From Fidelibacterota bacterium (lineage in GTDB: Bacteria; Fidelibacterota; UBA2242): DNA of 7,805 nt. The position numbers and the translations under genes are program-made. The stretch is taken from contig DPVY01000187.1 of NCBI GenBank assembly GCA_003527965.1, positions 1 through 7,805 of the forward strand. The letters are read 5' to 3'. The notes beneath the pieces are model-generated. The model ran no database searches and was not told the origin of the DNA. It worked only from the letters and a program-made list of their open reading frames with translations. The first letter of the stretch is position 1; every line of letters begins with the position of its first letter. This document shows, piece by piece, positions 7,108 through 7,805 of the stretch.

Positions 7108-7115
7108 TATCAAAA

Positions 7116-7805
7116 ATGGCTCAAATTGAACTAAAAAACATCAGCAAACAATATGACACCAGCGTTAAAGTCATTGAGAACTTAGACCTTCAAGTAGTTG
7201 ACGGTGAATTTCTCGTTTTAGTTGGCCCTTCCGGGTGTGGAAAGAGTACGACATTGAGATTAATTGCCGGGCTGGAGACCGCCACGGAAGGCGATATCTA
7301 TATCGGAGATAAACTGGTAAACGCCATTCCGCCCAAAGACCGTGACATTTCCATGGTTTTTCAGAATTACGCCCTGTATCCCCACATGACCGTATATGAT
7401 AATATGGCTTTCGGATTAAAATTGCGGAAGTTCAAGAAAACTGAGATTAGACAACGTGTTGAGGATGCTGCGGAAATTTTGGAAATTACATCCTTGCTAA
7501 AACGCAAACCCAAGCATCTCTCGGGCGGGCAGCGCCAGCGCGTCGCCCTGGGACGGGCAATTGTTCGCAAACCCGCCGTTTTTCTCTTCGACGAGCCACT
7601 ATCCAACCTTGACGCCAAACTGCGGGTCCTGATGAGGGCGGAAATAAAAAAACTTCACAAGCGCCTTAAAACGACGGTGGTCTACGTTACTCACGATCAG
7701 ATCGAGGCTATGACCATGGGTGATCGTATCGCCGTTATGAATGACGGAGTGATTCATCAACTCGGCACACCTCTGGATCTCTACAATGAGCCTGCAGACC
7801 GATTC
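7116..7805 (+). CDS. MalK/UgpC-type sugar ABC transporter ATP-binding protein, 5' part
   Basis: The frame is open from ATG at 7116 to the window edge: 230 codons, exactly in frame. Visible nucleotide-binding motifs are Walker A GPSGCGKST (37-45), Q-loop Gln83 in MVFQNYALYPHMTV, signature LSGGQRQRVALGRAI (135-149), Walker B VFLFDE (155-160), D-loop SNLD (163-166) and switch His193 in VTHDQIEAMT. The EAMTMGDRI and GTPLDLYNEP segments are typical of the carbohydrate-importer subfamily 1 ATPases (MalK, UgpC, MsmX). These proteins are usually about 360-370 residues, so the missing part is the C-terminal TOBE/OB domain. It powers uptake through a permease pair and a binding protein that are not in this window. 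Such ATPases are sometimes shared among several importers, so its substrate cannot be inferred from sequence alone. Its place in the operon suggests import of the glycoside cleaved by its neighbours. Confidence 0.97.
   Translation, partial: MAQIELKNISKQYDTSVKVIENLDLQVVDGEFLVLVGPSGCGKSTTLRLIAGLETATEGDIYIGDKLVNAIPPKDRDISMVFQNYALYPHMTVYDNMAFGLKLRKFKKTEIRQRVEDAAEILEITSLLKRKPKHLSGGQRQRVALGRAIVRKPAVFLFDEPLSNLDAKLRVLMRAEIKKLHKRLKTTVVYVTHDQIEAMTMGDRIAVMNDGVIHQLGTPLDLYNEPADRF

Noticed and set aside
5616..7113. Five minus-strand open frames under the GH13_18 gene
   Set aside because: Antisense to a gene with all catalytic motifs intact; no homology recognised.
7367..7618. Minus-strand 83-codon open frame under the ABC ATPase
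   Set aside because: Antisense shadow of the conserved Q-loop to Walker B region.

Overview
The window is bacterial DNA holding a sugar-utilisation locus arranged around one divergent promoter region (about 4053-4215). I recognise six protein genes. Two run off the window edges. On the minus strand, reading leftward, lie a LacI-family repressor, a cytoplasmic clan GH-A (GH5-like) glycoside hydrolase, and the first 303 residues of a secreted carbohydrate-binding-module-like protein. On the plus strand lie a GH130 enzyme, a GH13 subfamily 18 phosphorylase most like glucosylglycerate phosphorylase, and the first 230 residues of a MalK/UgpC-type sugar ABC transporter ATPase. No rRNA, tRNA, insertion sequence, CRISPR array or clear intrinsic terminator was seen.

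The control region is unusually legible. The lacI promoter on the minus strand is TTGACA, 17 nt, TATATT. An AAACGTTT palindrome with a central CpG, the usual core of LacI-family operators, lies on the predicted transcription start. The same site falls in the spacer of a weaker candidate promoter for the plus-strand genes. One operator may therefore control both arms and the repressor itself. lacI and the GH5-like gene are 37 bp apart. The plus-strand genes are 11 and 36 bp apart. Each arm looks like an operon.

Inferred physiology: an ABC transporter, of which only the ATPase is in view, imports a glycoside. The GH5-like hydrolase and the GH130 enzyme (usually a beta-mannoside phosphorylase) would cut beta-linked mannosyl units. 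The GH13_18 enzyme would release alpha-glucose-1-phosphate from an alpha-glucoside such as glucosylglycerate. The secreted protein may bind the polymer outside the cell. This gene combination is not a textbook pathway to me, and its substrate is the main open question.

Organism: moderate GC with AT-rich intergenic stretches, mixed ATG/GTG/TTG starts and Shine-Dalgarno sites that are sometimes weak. Gene content would fit a heterotrophic polysaccharide or compatible-solute degrader. I cannot name the phylum from this window.
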